The position numbers were made by a program, and so were the translations under genes. Shown here in pieces: positions 19,840 to 34,247 of a stretch of 64,000 nucleotides of DNA (the stretch's first letter is position 1; each line of letters starts with the position of its first letter). Where the stretch lies: positions 868,001 through 932,000 of the forward strand of contig JAUTXW010000204.1 in NCBI GenBank assembly GCA_030620095.1, read 5' to 3'. The notes below the pieces were generated by a model, which had not been told where the DNA came from, did not search any database, and saw only the letters and a program-made list of their open reading frames with translations. The DNA comes from Kuschelorhynchus macadamiae (Eukaryota; Arthropoda; Insecta; Coleoptera; Curculionidae).

Positions 19840-21601
19840 TTGATATTCGCAGTGTAATTTGATACAGCCATTCGAACACAATTATCCAGATGTTCATCTG
19901 TAAGGCGATTCCGGTATTTGTTCTTAATAAACTTCATGTTGGAGACAGAAGATTCGCCCAAATAGGTTGAAGTAAATAACTCTTTCACTTTTAAGGCAAC
20001 AGGACATAGAATTGAATATTTGTCTTTACTTACTATAGGCCAGACACATTTTGTACTTTACACTAACGATTTCAATGCTAAATCACTTTGAAATGCTATC
20101 ACTTCCACTTCAGTTGCAGTGATGTCTTCGCCAAAGTTCTGCATAACACAAGTTGCAAACCGTTGGATAGCAATTTCCACGAAGTGTTAAACAACAAACC
20201 GATTTTTGAAGTTATCCTTCAAGTTAGAAACTATTCCTACATGAGATTTACTGTCATAGGGTTCTATTGGATTTTGAGATATATTCTCTGAAAGAACAGG
20301 ATAATGCTTGACATCATGGTTGATTAGGGTTTGTTCCCAAAACTCAAGTTTTTTATGAATGCATTTATATCGAAAATCATTACCGCCAGTTCATTAATAT
20401 TGTCTGTAATCTCCACAAGAAAACCAAATTGAATTTTCCAGTTTCTGAATCAGTTCGCCGCGTTGTTTGAATAATTGAACTATGACAGATAAGGTTTCAA
20501 TAAAACGTGTTAACACTCGTCCTCTATTTAACCATCGCACTTCAGAGTGAAGAAATAGATCTTCGTGCTGACAATCAATTTCATCGGCTAAGATTTTGAA
20601 TAATCTTTGTAATGCGTGTACTATGTGTAACTATGACAGATAAGGTTTCAATAAAACGTGTTAACACTCGTCCTCTATTTAACCATCGCACTTTAGAGTG
20701 AAGAAGTAGATCTTCATACTGACAATCAATTTCATCGGGTAAGATTTTGAATAATCTTTGTAACGCGTGAGCTTTATTTTTCTTTACAATTTTTACTACC
20801 AATTTCATGACGTTTAGTTTTAAAACATTTTCACATAATGCTTGCTGATGAATAATACAATGGTAATACAGAAATTGTGGAAAGCGTTCATCTTTACGAC
20901 AAAATGCTACCAGACCCTTATCACAACCCACCATAACTGGACACCCTCAGTTGTCAAGTCTACCAATTTGGAACTGGAATTTTCTCAGAAGATATAAAAT
21001 TGTTTAAATGAGAAAACAATTCCTGTCCAGTGGTATATCCTTTCAGTGGAATAAACTTCAAGAGATATTTAATCATAAAATCACTAAAAACCATCCTGAC
21101 GAACACGGGTATCTGGGAGGTGTCAACCACATTTGTTGATTCATCTATTTCAAGAGAGAAATAAACACAGTTATTTAAGTCAGTTTTCAACTGTGAAAAA
21201 ATATCCTTGCTCATTACTTCCACTGGTCTCGTCACTTTATCATTTCCCCGTCTTCATACGGTTCTTTTTTTTGCGCAATTATTTGGACACACGGTATGAT
21301 GCTTCCGTTGCAGACTTATTTTTGTCAACTGCTTTTGAAAATATTGACTGTTGTCCAATTAACTGGTTCTTTAATTGATTCAATTTTTTCTTTTCTGCTG
21401 GCAGTATGTAATGGGAAATATTCTTCAAAATTTGGATGTACACTTTTATGATGCCTCTTAATATTTCCTTTTTTTATCAACCGAAACACAGGCATTACAT
21501 GACAAACATACATTTTTACCTTTAACTTCCGTAAAAAAATACTGTTCTTCCTATTCCGAATGAAAATTGTATGTCTTTACTTTCTTACTACTGCGTTCCA
21601 T
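19840..21601 (-). pseudogene. hAT transposase, GTF2IRD2/ZBED5-like, broken
   Basis: The start is ATG at 21601 (MERSSKKVKTYNFHSE, then a stop where the family has Trp, then EEQYFFTEVKGKNVCL). A BED-like zinc-finger region follows, with C-x2-C and KKGNIKRHHKSVHPNFEEYFP. MSKDIFSQLKTDLNNC and YFSLEIDESTNVVDTSQIPV carry the first acidic position. Next are MVGCDKGLVAFCRK, HCIIHQQALC and HSKVRWLNRGRVLTRFIETL. The C-terminus reads KVKELFTSTYLGESSVSNMK and NRLTDEHLDNCVRMAVSNY. Order and motifs match the family well. Stops, frame changes and a 151-bp duplication make it non-functional. Confidence 0.8.
20478..20769. repeat. 151-bp tandem duplication inside the hAT transposase
   Basis: Bases from 20478 (AACTATGACAGATAAGG) are repeated from 20629 with an offset of 151 and a handful of substitutions. 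The unit encodes part of the HSKVRWLNRGRVLTRF region. The second copy (20629 onward) is the one joined to the long upstream frame. The accumulated differences show that the duplication is not very recent. Confidence 0.85.
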
Positions 21602-21899
21602 AATTTTTTGTATTGCTCACTCTGTGTACTAACATATCTAATGCTTTTTTAGTTTTAAACTGAACGCCTTGTATGCCCGACATGCGCATTTATCTCGTTC
21701 AGAGCAATCCAGATCGTTCTCGTGTTCTCAAACATTCACGCGATGCTGGCGCTCTGGTGACTTCCCTCAGCTGTTACCTAGAGCGCTCACCGCAGTTTTG
21801 TCGTTGCTAGCTTTCATATTGTGATTTTTTTTTCAAAATTTATGAATGCTTCTATTTTACAAGATATGTTGTGAGCTACCAGAAATTTTTTTTAAACAT

Positions 21900-23233
21900 T
21901 TTAGCCTAATGTAAGAGCCAAAAGGAAGGTCTTATATTAGATAAAGATATCACCTGAAATTATTATCAATAAAAGTCACACGGACCTAATAATCAAACTA
22001 TTCGATTGTTTATATATAAAGTAATATCAAGATAAGAAGAAAAATAAGTCACTAATTAAACCACATAAACCATTGTCATACTAGCTTGGTTGTAGAGGTT
22101 TGATAGACAATAAAAAGCTCCTCACTTCTTCGGAGCGTACAAAATATTTCAAAGCAAGTTTTGTTATTTTAATGTAAACTCGCCTACTTCGCGACTTTAA
22201 CACCAGAATACTAGATTTAAGCACACTATTCATAAATATTAACAAAAACACTGATGATTTATTAAAATTATGTACTTAGAATAAAAGTGGGAAGTTAATT
22301 CTTCACAATGGCAACCGCAATACATTTTCACAGGCGCTTATGTGTCTATCATAAAATCCCTGGCGAGTGATCAAAAATTATTAGCCCATGGTCAGCAAAC
22401 ATACAAAAACTAAAACCCAGAAGTTTAAGAGGAGATAAAAGCTGTCCAAGATTTAGAAACCCGACTTCAATTTTATTGTATCATTTCAGGTTAGAATGCC
22501 ATACATATGCAGTAAATCTTATCTGATGGATGGTAAACTCTAGACACCGACGACTTACATAATGTCAAGGGCGTCGTTGGAATGGTCGACAACATAAAAG
22601 GGCATTTGTTGGTTTTTCAAAACTTCTGTATCTCTTTTAAGATATTTCTAAAGTCGCGTGTCATCCATTAAAGCGATACTTCTATTTTAATGTAGTTTTG
22701 TTTCCAGACAATTAAAAATAAAATGTCACGGGAGAATTTTCGTTTAGAATATTTTTTTCAATTAAAGTGAATATAAAATAAATTGCTATGTTCAGTTATA
22801 GCGAAATTTAAAATAATAATTCACCTTTAATATTATTAATATACCATTAAAATATTGCTATTGTATATGCTTATTTCTAGATCCGAGTCTAAACGGAACT
22901 TGTCCGGTGTTTAATCGAATTAAATTTTAGAAGCTCATATTTCCCCACTCTCACTTGAGCTGAATAGAATACCGATAATCCTATCTTAGTTTCTCCCAAT
23001 TCCACTATGATTAAATGTCAAATTGTCTAGCTGCAAATCATGCTTGATTTAGCTTTGAAATTTAGTAATACACACAAATCTTATGGGTAATTAAATATTT
23101 ATGAAGAGTGTTACTGTTTTAATATGTATTATGTTTAGGGAAACGTAAAAGGAAGTTTTTGAGTACGGAATATAAAAGTATGGCATATTAGAAATGCCCA
23201 ATTAAAAGGGTATTTATTCATATAAGTAAATAT
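21900..23233. other. AT-rich stretch, no recognised gene
   Basis: No open frame above background and no similarity to the repeat families of this window were noticed. Scattered poly-A and poly-T runs are present. Confidence 0.4.
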
Positions 23234-23700
23234 AGGAAAAGATTAACGAGACAAAAATTATAAAAGTGGAATTTTTTTTTGGAATAATTATTAAAGCTCA
23301 ATGATATTTGGCCAACCGTAGACACGTTTTTTGACTTAAGGTCCTCAACCCTATAGTCATCCAGTTGAGAGATAAGTACATTTAGCGCCAAACTTAATAC
23401 ACAAAATTACACCATAATCAACAGGAGCCAAACCGACATTAACACGGAGTAGCATAAAACCGCCTGTAGCGAAACTTATAACTGAACAGTAATTAAATAA
23501 AAAATAGGAAAATATTATCGCGGAAAGAACTATAAAAGTAGAAAAAGATTTTTTTTGGGATGACCGTTAAAGCACAATCAAATTTGACGAACGATAAACA
23601 CGTGTTTCTGACTTGAAATGTTCATCAAATACAGACGATTAGTTGAGGGACTTGTTGACTAATTATCTTCCGACCTATAATGCCGGCCCAAAGATTGATT
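23234..23700. repeat. Two diverged direct repeats, offset about 272 bp
   Basis: The segment starting TATAGGAAAAGATTA at about 23231 is echoed at about 23503 (ATAGGAAAATATTA). Both continue through an ATAAAAGT run, a poly-T run, and AAAGC-CAATG/CAATC, and both contain an ACACGT motif. Similarity is loose. This is probably an old tandem unit lying next to the (AT)n tract. Confidence 0.5.
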
Positions 23701-23729
23701 TTTTGTGGGTACTATGTCTGATATTTCCG

Positions 23730-24334
<605 letters not shown>

Positions 24335-24365
24335 GGTGACAATGAAACTACTACCCAGGGCGCCA

Positions 24366-26424
24366 TTTGAAAACGGCTAAAGATAAAAATACGGAATTTG
24401 GTGTGTGGATATGGCTGAATATTGTGAATATTTGTAACATAAAAACAGTTGAATATCGTCTCCGGTTTCACCGGAAATGACAGCGATTTCGTTATTTTAA
24501 ATGAAACACCCTGTATATTTTATGTTTTTTGAGCTTCCTTAACAATTCTAAACAACTTTTGTATAAATATAACCTCTGTCTAAAATGTATAGTTTTCCAA
24601 ATAAAGCCTCTTAAAATTGTGCCATAATTCCCACTTAATTGTATTTTATGAAAAATCGGAGTAGGCCAGGATAAAAACAATCGCGGGTATTTACTCTTTA
24701 TTCAAGACTTGAACTAACCAAGTGTCAAAAAAGATAATGTTCACAGTTTTAAAAAAATGCGTTTTTCGCAAATCGAGACCCTGTGCCATAAGGAGTCAAC
24801 TGACTGTTTTTCGCTTTGGACAAATATTAACATCATAAAATTAGGGTACCTAATTTTCAATTTTGCCGTTGTTTATGAAAGTTAAGTTAATGATAGCTTA
24901 AGCTAGTGTGATAACTACCTATAAATAAAGTTTTGCTACAATTAAAATAATCATATTAGCCTTGACAGAGGTTGCTATGGTTTTAAAAAACAAGTGAATT
25001 TTGACATGTAACTTGTATCACTTGTGGGCTTGGCAGATTGTTGCACTTTTTGTAAATTCTCGTGCTTTATTTCGTGCTTCTATTGGTTTAGACTAAAAGT
25101 TCTTTGTAATCTCTTTAAAATGGCAAGGGCGGAACAAATAGATATGCTTCTCGATTATGGCGAGTGCTTGCAAAATAAAAGGCAGGCTTACTATGCCTAT
25201 TTTCCGTGGCTCGAACGAGAAAAATGGGCCCAATATTTTTTGATGAGCCCCTTACAGCACAAACTTATTTGAACTTCCTAGAAACAACAGATTACCGATT
25301 TTTTTGACAATTTATCTCTTGCAGAAACTCCCAACATCTACTTTCAACACGATGGTGCACCGGCCCATTATGCTCGAATTTGTGTAAATTATTTAAATTT
25401 AATGGTTTGGGGACCAATGGATAGGAACGAATGGACCTGTAAGCCAGCACGTTCGCCTGATTTGACACCTCTAGATTTTTTCTTCTGGGGTCATATCAAA
25501 AAAAAGTCTATTTAACTCATCCTGAAAATTTGGAGGTTTTAAGAAATCGGATATATTAGTGCTATTATTAGTATTAGTATAACTCAAAAAAAATGTATTA
25601 CGGAAAATTGTTGAAAAATGTGATACATGTATTGAACAAGATGGTCGTGTTTTTGAAAATCTTAATTACGATTAAGTACGTTTTATTTTCTATTTCTTTT
25701 ATTATTAGTTAATATTAATCATCTCTAGGTATAATAAAGTTTATTTGTTTTCACCTTATCATATTCGTTTCTTTTTTAAAGTTTAAATGAATTAAAAGAG
25801 GATTCCTTTGAACAGTAAATTATATTGAATCCATGGACAACTTTGCCGGTGGTATATTTAAAAAGGTGCTAGTAATATTGATTTTCGTTTTAGATGAGCA
25901 TTAATAACATGAAAATAGGGTATCAAATTTTCAAGTTTGCAGTGGTCTATGGAAGTAGAATTTGTCATATGTGAATAAAGGATAAAAATGTAGGATTGGG
26001 TAGTGAAGGTTTTGTTCCAGTCAATTGACCCGTTATGGTTCAGGCTCTGATCAAAACTTGAAAAATCGATTTGCGAAAAACACATTTTTTTAATACTCGG
26101 AACATTTTTTTTTTGACATTTTGTTGGATGAAGGCTTGAATAAAGAGTAAATAACCGTGATTGTTTTTATCCTGTTCCGTTTTTCCATAAAATACAAATA
26201 AGTGGGAACTATGGTACATTGTTAAGTGGCTTTATTTGGAAAACTATACATTTTAGATATAGGTTATGTTATACAAAAGTTTGGAATTGTTAAAAGAGCT
26301 CAAAAAACATTAAATATATAGAGTGTTCCATTTAAAATAACGAAGTCGCGGTCATTTCATGTTACAAATGTTCACAATATTCAACCCTATCAATTCCATA
26401 TTTTTATCTCTAGCCGTTGTCAAA
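24366..26424 (+). mobile_element. Second long-TIR mariner-like element between AT tracts
   Basis: Inverted similarity begins at TTGAAAACGGCTAAAGATAA (about 24366) and at its counterpart ending near 26424. It continues through a GAAACACCCTGTATATTTTA-like stretch and an AACAATCGCGGGTATTTACTC stretch to about 24808 and 26020, giving arms of roughly 400 bp. Between them is a plus-strand transposase remnant. (AT)n tracts lie directly outside both ends. Because mariners insert at TA, insertion into an AT tract is plausible, and it also means the TA duplication cannot be recognised. Confidence 0.75.
25120..25675 (+). pseudogene. Mariner-like transposase with internal deletion
   Basis: The ATG at 25120 starts MARAEQIDMLLDYGECLQNK, the DUF4817-type N-terminal helix-turn-helix seen in many insect mariner-like proteins. 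After about 45 residues the sequence jumps to SLAETPNIYFQHDGAPAHYA, which contains the second catalytic Asp, and KPARSPDLTPLDFFFWGHIK, which contains the third. The C-terminus, VEKCDTCIEQDGRVFENLNYD, ends at TAA 25673-25675. The part carrying the first catalytic Asp and most of the DNA-binding domain is deleted. Stops and frame changes occur after the N-terminal piece and near 25510. It is inactive, but the C-terminal end is complete. Confidence 0.8.
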
Positions 26425-26429
26425 TAGCA

Positions 26430-27260
<831 letters not shown>

Positions 27261-29112
27261 TTCAGAGTTATGTATAATTATTTAGTTTATAAAACACGGA
27301 GGCAATTACAAAATTTGGCTAGTTAAATAGTTACTGATTATCGCAGACTGTTCCGTCACCGTGTTATGTCACGTGTTGAATTTTTCTAAATGTATATATC
27401 ACGCACTGCATAAAAGAAAGTTAATAGAATCTATATTGATAGGGTGATACTACTGAAAGTGACATATTTAGAATATATAATCACTTTTAGTTAATAATAT
27501 ACCAGTCTTCTTTATTAATGAATATAACATTTTTTTCATTTACATGCAATATCTTGTTTCTTTGGTTTCTTTTTTGGGTCCATTTTATTCACACGAATCA
27601 TGATAAACATGTTTAAACTCTTTTTTCTTATGATTTTTTGATTTTGATTAAAATATCAATTCAACACTTTGAAAGCATCTGAACTAGTAGAAAGTTTCAG
27701 CTTACATAGCTCTTCTTTTATCATTTATCAAAGCTGCTCTCCTTTCTGTTTCATTTATAGAACGTTAAACGGACATTTCGCTGGTATTTTTTCATTATTT
27801 TAAGCTCATTAGTAATCTTAAACGAAACGGAACATTATAACATTTTATTTAAATTTAACCTTTAAAATATTAAGACCTTTATGTAGATTGCTTTTTACAT
27901 ACCTCAATATGTTTTATTCATATTTCAGTGGATTACATTTTGTAAAGTATGTTTAGCTTCTCTAAATTAAGACAGAGGAATTTTGTTTTTATTTTGTTTA
28001 CAAATATTTGGAATCTGCCTGCCTTTCTCTTCTGTTACTATGGTTTCTTATTTTTCGGCATCCAGCCAGCTTTGACAATGTCTGGTTTTTCATTTCAGTT
28101 ATAATTTTGGTTCTGCTCAGGGGCAATTCGCCAGCCCCATTCGTGGGGATACCAAATATTATCGGCTTCTGACTCCCTTATACTAGTGGCGCCAGCAGTA
28201 GACACCATTGTAATTATAACATTATTTTATGGCGTTAGGTTGGCATAAGTTTCTTTTGAAGTGAGGAAGAATGGCGGAGGGGAATGTCAAACTTTTTCGA
28301 ATTTTCTTGGAGGTGCAACATGTGTCCGGCTTTATAAAACTGCCGTAATGGACCGATCTTTTTAAAAATACTGAAAGTATGCCCTAGTTAATTAATTTTT
28401 AAAATGTAGTGTCGTTGAAAGCTTAAGGCCTATTTATGAACATCGACTGGCCTTAAATTTTCGTCCCGTTTTTGTTTGGTTCCACATTTGATCAACCACG
28501 TGGTAAGTCGATTTTTAAATTAGTTTCCTGCTGTGCGCTAATTTGCAATTATCTTTTATAAACAGAATGACGTCCTGAACTTTGTTTTCGCTATTCGTTC
28601 CTTTAAAAGCATTTCTAGATGCTTGGAAATTTCTTTTGTTTGTGACCGATGACGTCGAAGGAATCCTCTAGATGACTAGAGGTAAGGCAAGGTCTCTGAA
28701 TAGTTTTGTTGTAAATAACTTGTTTTTTACATTCCGTGTCCATTTTATTTTAAGACAAACAATCGTTTGTAGGGTTTCAGGTTAAGATTTCAAAATATGG
28801 TTTCTGGATATAGATTCAAGTTAAGATTTCAGGATATAGTTTCAATGTTATGTTGTAATTTTTAGGGTACATAAACCAAGAGTTTTACAATGGTTTTTGG
28901 AATTCCTTCCTGTAAGACTACGAACAATTAATCCTTAATTTTATGTTTATAAATTCCGCATAAGGTAACAGAAAGAATGTAAGTAACCTCTTTTTGTAAA
29001 ACAGCCTTGGCGAAAAGTTCGCTTTTATAACTTTTTTCATTGCGACAGTGTGGTTAAAGAAAATTCATGAATTTTTGACTTCTCTATATGCTATTTAATT
29101 TACTTTTTATAT
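27261..29112. other. AT-rich stretch, no recognised gene
   Basis: I see no transposon protein or satellite similarity in this 1.85 kb. A short degenerate repeat of GGTTTCAGGTTAAGATTTCA-like steps lies near 28770-28850. It ends at the left LTR of the Gypsy-type element. Confidence 0.4.
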
Positions 29113-29538
29113 TGTTCTGGATTGGCCGTTACACAAAAATGTAGTTTCTGAATGAACTCCTTTTATTCAAAACACAGGTTACAGGTATCACAAGTAAACA
29201 CTGGTTTACCTAACAATCGTAACTAAGGTGACTTTAAACTTGTCAATGTCAGCTTGTTAACACTTCGAAATCTCAATTACAACTGAATCAAAATGTGGCC
29301 GAGCGGCGCGCTTATATAGCCTTTATAAAAGGATGGAATGAATGATAGAAAATTCTAGAATAATCTAATACTACAGAGTGAGGAGAATTAAGCCTAACAG
29401 AACATTCGAGAACGATTTTTGACACTATCATAGTTACATGGATAAAAATTAAGGTAAGTCTATTTCAATAAAATAACAAATAATAAATAAAATCATCTAA
29501 ATCTTAACAAATCTATAACTAAGGCTAAATTCACAACA
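29113..29538 (-). repeat. LTR (3' LTR of the minus-strand element)
   Basis: A 426-bp LTR, beginning TGTTGTGAATTTAGCC in the sense orientation. It contains a CTATATAAG TATA-like box at about 29310-29318. It is close to the other LTR, with scattered substitutions and small indels, so the insertion is not brand new. Confidence 0.92.
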
Positions 29539-29555
29539 TTGCCCCCTTCCCAAAG
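29539..29555 (-). other. Polypurine tract candidate
   Basis: In the sense direction CTTTGGGAAGGGGGCAA directly precedes the 3' LTR. This is the normal place and composition for the plus-strand primer of an LTR retrotransposon. Confidence 0.75.
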
Positions 29556-29568
29556 TTGATCGTTCCAA

Positions 29569-32450
29569 TCAAACATCTTCGGTATCTTGGTAACGGGCTA
29601 GTCGATGCAGGTGCACCACTTTCATTTTTGCATGAGGGCTCTTCTGAATCCGGTATACCAAGTCATTCAGTCGGGTCACCACACGATACGGGCCTTCCCA
29701 TGATTTCTGCAACTTCGGCGAGCGTCCTTTAGTTCTTTTTGGATTATATAACCAAACTTTTTCACCGACTGTAAATCCAGTGTGATTGGCTCGTAAATCA
29801 TAACGTGACTTCATTCTATCGTTTTCTATCTGTAATTTATATCGGACCTCTTCATGGATTTCTCTGAGGCGTTTACTAACCTGGCTGGCATAGTCTGTAG
29901 TTTATCTTATTGCCAGGAGGTCGTCCAGTCAAGGGATCGACTGGAAGCTGTAAATTAGATACAAATATTACACTGGCAGGTATTTTTCCAGTGGATTCAT
30001 GAACTGCAGAGCGATTGGCCAGTAAAAATGTTTGAATACATTTATCCCAGCCACTTTGTTGTTTATTAACTTGGATTTTCAGGTAGTTCTCCAAAGTTCT
30101 ATTTAAACTTTCAACCATTCCATCTGACTGTGGATGAAGAGACGTTGTTTTTGTCTTATGAATTCCTAATAGGCTGCACAGGCTTTTGAATACATCGGAT
30201 TCAAAGTTTCTGCCTTGGTCGGAGTGTATTTCTCTTGGAATTTCATATCGGCAAATCATAAAATAGTACGTCGTGGACAGTGATGGCTTCTTGATTGGGT
30301 ATTCGTAGACTTCTGGCCATTTGCTGAAGTAATCCATCGCTACTAACACAGAGCGATTCCCGGACTTACTAACTAGAAATGGTCCTGCTACATCTATGAC
30401 AATTCGTTCGAAGGGTGCTCCCACGTTGTACTGCCTAATTTTTCCACGAGTACTAGTTTGGGGTCCTTTACGGGCGGCGCAGTCCTCGCAGGTTCGACAC
30501 CAATCTTTCACATCTGTACGACTTCCCAACCAATGAAACCTTTCTCGAACTTTTTCGAGAGTCTTCATAACACCAAAATGTCCTCCGCCTACACCGTTGT
30601 GTACGGCTTGCAACACTTCAGGAATTCTCTTTGAGGGCAAAATAATTTGATATTTGTTATTTTTGCCATCAGAACTTTCCCAGATTCTTTTTAACAGGCC
30701 GTCTTTTATCACCAAAGAGTCCCATAAAGCCCAGTACCCTTTACATTTCTGGGATTTGGCTGCAATTTCTTAGTAACAAGGTGTTGGTGAATTTTCTAAT
30801 TTCAGCTTAATTATAGGGCCGATATCTGAGTCTTCTTGCTGATCTTTGAATAACATTTTAGAGTCCCACTCTTGAGAGCTTTGAAGTGCTGTTCTTCGGC
30901 TATGAAAATCGTCAGGATCTTCTCTTTTCTCGTGTCTGTTGCAATGTTTACAACTTTCTGGGCATGGTCTTCTTGATAAAGCATCAGCATTTTGATAATT
31001 TGACCTTTTGCGATGTTCAAATTTAAAGTCATATTCCTGTAGGCGCTGCAACCACCTCGCTATTTTTCCTTCAGGATTCTTAAATTGTAGCAACCATTTG
31101 AGTGATGCATGATCCGTCCTTAAAAGGAATTTTTGCCCGTACAAGTACTTATGAAAGTGCTCCAATGTTTTAACAATAGCCAGTAGTTCTTTCCTTGTCA
31201 CATAGTAGTTGCGTTCAGGTTTAGAAAGAACCTTGTTGAAATAGGCTATTACTTTTTCTTCGCCATTTTGTACTTGTGACAAAATACCACCAATAGCGGC
31301 ATTGCTGGCATCGGTGTCTACAATCAACATCTGGGATGGCTCAGGATATGACAACACTGGAGGATTACATAAGGCTTGCTTCAAGTTGTTAAATGCTTCT
31401 TCACATTCTTGGGTCCATACATAGCTGTGACTGCTTTCAGTAAGTCGATGTAATAGTCTAGCGATATTAGCAAAATCTCTTATGAATTGTCTGTAGTACG
31501 TACAAAGTCCCAGAAAACTCCTTAATTCATGTCTGCCTTTTGGTATTGGCCAATTTTGAATGGTTTTAGTCTTCTCAGGATCGGTTTTTACTCTGTGTTT
31601 GGTAATTACATGGCCTAGATATTTCACTTCTTTTTGAAAAAACTGGCACTTTTTGGGACTGAGTTTTAAGCCAGCCATTCTCAGTTTCTGGAAAACAGCT
31701 TCAATATTCCTTAAATGACCTTCAAATGTTTTTCCAAGAATAATGTCATCTAAATATACTAGGCATGTTTCCCATGCCATTCCATGTAATGCCAGTTCCA
31801 TTAAACGTTCAAAAGTTGCCGGGGCGTTACATAATCCAAAAGGCATAACTTTAAATTGCCCCAGTCCAGTCCCAGTAGAAAACGCTGTCTTTTCTTTATC
31901 ATCTGGATGAAGCTTAACTTGCCAATAACCACTTTTCAGGTCCAAGGTTGAGAATCATTTTGATCCTGTTAAAGTGTCCAAGGTATCGTCAATTCTTAGT
32001 AAGTGAAAGCTATCTTTCTTTGTGACGTCATTGAGCCTGCGGAAGTCGACGCAGAATCTGGTGGAGCCATCTTTCTTCTTAAGTAAGACTACTGGTGACG
32101 ATTATGGAGTTTGAGATGGTTCTATAATGTCTTGTTTTTCCATATCCTTAAGCATCTGATTAACTTCATGCCGCTTTGCTAAAGATATTCGTTTTGTAGG
32201 CTGTTTTATTGGCGCCGCATCATCAGTATTAATTCGATATTGAACTATGTTAGTTTTTCCTAAGTCGCTGTCAGACAGAGAGAAAACATTTTGATTTCTT
32301 CTCAAAAGTTCTTCAAATTTGGTCATCTGAACCTTATTCAGCAAATGTGGCGATTTCACCAGGTCTTGCAGTACCTTGGGTAAAGTAGTTCCAGAAGGTG
32401 GTAAGTTTGTACAGGTAAATATTGTATTAGCAGGTCGACAGGTTCTGATC
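29569..32450 (-). pseudogene. Gypsy-type pol: RT, RNase H, integrase, with stops
   Basis: The frame is open from 32359 to 29876 except for stops near 32102, 31946 and 30770, all in the same frame. In order: the RT entry region (VQYRINTDDAAPIKQ), a DLKSGYWQVKL motif, FGLCNAPATFERLM, and the active site VYLDDII near 31760. RNase H shows IVDTDASNAAIGGIL and LRTDHASLKWL. The integrase zinc-binding region contains CRTCEDCAARKG, and its catalytic positions lie in VIDVAGPF, HSDQGRNFES and SDGMVESLNRT. A frame change near 29815-29890 separates the C-terminal integrase tail (MKSRYDLRANHTGFTVGEKV). The product would copy element RNA and integrate the cDNA. This copy cannot make it. Confidence 0.92.
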
Positions 32451-32590
32451 TTGTCGCCTTTTTTACTCGCTGTAGTTAAGGTTCTTTCTGGTAAAAAATT
32501 CCCTTCGCCCTAGCAAAACCACTTCTCGAAAAGTGGAATTATTTCTTCGTAGCAGGTTCATAACATCAAGCCCAAGTATGACATCATCCA

Positions 32591-34174
32591 TTATATCTGC
32601 GACGAAAATAGCGTGTATGAAGTTAGTGTTCCCAGGGTTACTTCAGCCTCATGAATGCCTTTCACAGGTATAATTTCACCGTTGGCGGTTTCCAAGACAT
32701 ATTTTTTGTATGGATTTTCTGTCCTGCAAGGAGCTATAATTTCTGGCCTCACGATGGTGTGTGTTGAGCCGGTATCAAGTACCATTTCACAGTCCCGACC
32801 GCATATCTTCCCTGGTACTACCAAGCTAGAGCCATTATTCTGCAGCCGGGATACTTTGAGTTTTGTTGATGTCGATGGGGCTTGGTAGCGCTGGGAGTTT
32901 TCCTGAATATCTTCAGGAATCCCATTGCTGGCACATCGGTTTTGCACATGTCCCCCTTTACCACACTTCCAACAACGGATGTCTTTTCTTTGTCGGAAAG
33001 TTAAAGATTTATTTTCGTCTTTCTGATGTTTAAGAAGAATCTCTTGCAGTTCTTTTAAAATGTTACAAGCATTTTCATTTGTAGTCCGGTATTCTGGAGT
33101 ATACTGTAGTCTTCGTAGTTTTCCTTGACCCCTGGATGTTTGTTTAGCTGTTTCGAACTGAAGGGTATATGCCAGAGCTTCTGAAATCTTCTTTATTCTA
33201 GCCATTCTTAAAGCTTGGTTGGTATCAGGATCACGAAGGCCTTCAATAAAACTGCTTAATGCCAACTCTTGCTTGATCTCTTCAGGGTAGGCTGGATAAG
33301 TCAATTAGTCGCACAATATCTGCTTCGTACTCTTGAAGACTTTCGTTATATTTTTGCCTTCGATATTGAAGTTGGACTTTATAATCCTCCTGTAGATGTG
33401 CTTCACCATAACGCATTCCTAGATGGCTTACTAATGGCCCAAAGTCATTCTGTTTATCTTCGGGTATGTTCCTTAGCACCTCCATAGCCTTTCCACGCAG
33501 GGACAAACTAGTGCTTGCACCTTTTCGGTGGAATCCCAATTATTTCCAGTTGCAGCAGCTTCAAATTGTCTCAGATAAGGAACCCATGGCACTTTACCAT
33601 CAAACGTAGGTGGTTTTATCACATGTGATGAAGAGACAACATCGGGTTTTAACTCAAATTGTTTTCCAAACTGTATCTGGGATCGTAGACTTTGAACTTC
33701 CGGCTGCATTTGGTCATAAATCTCCTTAACTTGCTTTTGTACCTTCTTCTCCATTTATCCCATTTTCTCTTTTACATCTTCTTTGATTAGCGTCAGTTCA
33801 AGCAACGTTTTTCTAAAGGTTTCTTCTTGATTCTTTTCCATTTCTTGCATTTTTTGTTTTACGTCTTCTTGGTGCCTCCTTATATCTTCAAGTTCATTTT
33901 TTATGTTTTCTTGGTTCTTTCTCACGTCATCTGTAAGTTCTTGCTTTAGTTTTTTTTGGTTCCTCTTCATATCTTCCTTAATTTCTTTCTTCATGCCTTC
34001 TTGATTTTTCTTCAGGTCATCTAATTCTTGTTTCATGTCTTCTAGACTTCTCTTGATGTCTTCTTGGTTCTTCTTCATGCCTTGTATTTCTCGCTTTACA
34101 TCTTCTTGGTTATTGTTCATGTCATTATGTATTGCAATAATCAGGTTCATCAAAGAATCCAAATTTGCTGCCAT
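32591..34174 (-). pseudogene. Gypsy-type gag and protease, broken
   Basis: The ATG at 34174 starts MAANLDSLMNLIIAIHNDMN, followed by a repetitive coiled coil built on KKNQED/KRNQE-like heptads to 33755. A TAA immediately precedes an in-frame ATG at 33754, so it is an internal stop rather than a gene border. Capsid-type sequence follows (IKPPTFDGKVPWVPYLRQFE, then LSLRGKAMEVL), with frame changes near 33505 and 33290. A zinc knuckle CWKCGKGGHVQNRC lies near 32940-32990, and the aspartic protease motif VLDTGSTHTIV near 32770. A further frame change near 32635 separates it from pol. The structural protein packages element RNA, and the protease matures the polyprotein. Confidence 0.88.
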
Positions 34175-34230
34175 GATTATTGCTACTAGTAGAAACTATT
34201 TTCTTCTTTAACTTCAACTGGATCCTAATC

Positions 34231-34247
34231 CCGCTTCCGACACCAAA
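34231..34247 (-). other. Primer-binding-site candidate
   Basis: In the sense direction TTTGGTGTCGGAAGCGG follows the 5' LTR immediately. The TGG start fits pairing with a tRNA CCA end. I cannot name the tRNA with certainty. Confidence 0.6.

Larger units (their letters stand above)
19512..21890 (-). mobile_element. hAT element of the GTF2IRD2/ZBED type, one end found
   Basis: The left end CAGTGGTCGCCAACC at 19512-19526 resembles hAT termini. A transposase runs on the minus strand from about 21601 to 19840. I could not find the matching inverted end or a target duplication on the right, so the right border (about 21890) is a guess and the 5' end may be truncated or mutated. Confidence 0.6.

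Noticed and set aside
29555..29875. Envelope-like gene after integrase
   Set aside because: The space before the 3' LTR holds only the integrase C-terminal tail and a purine tract.
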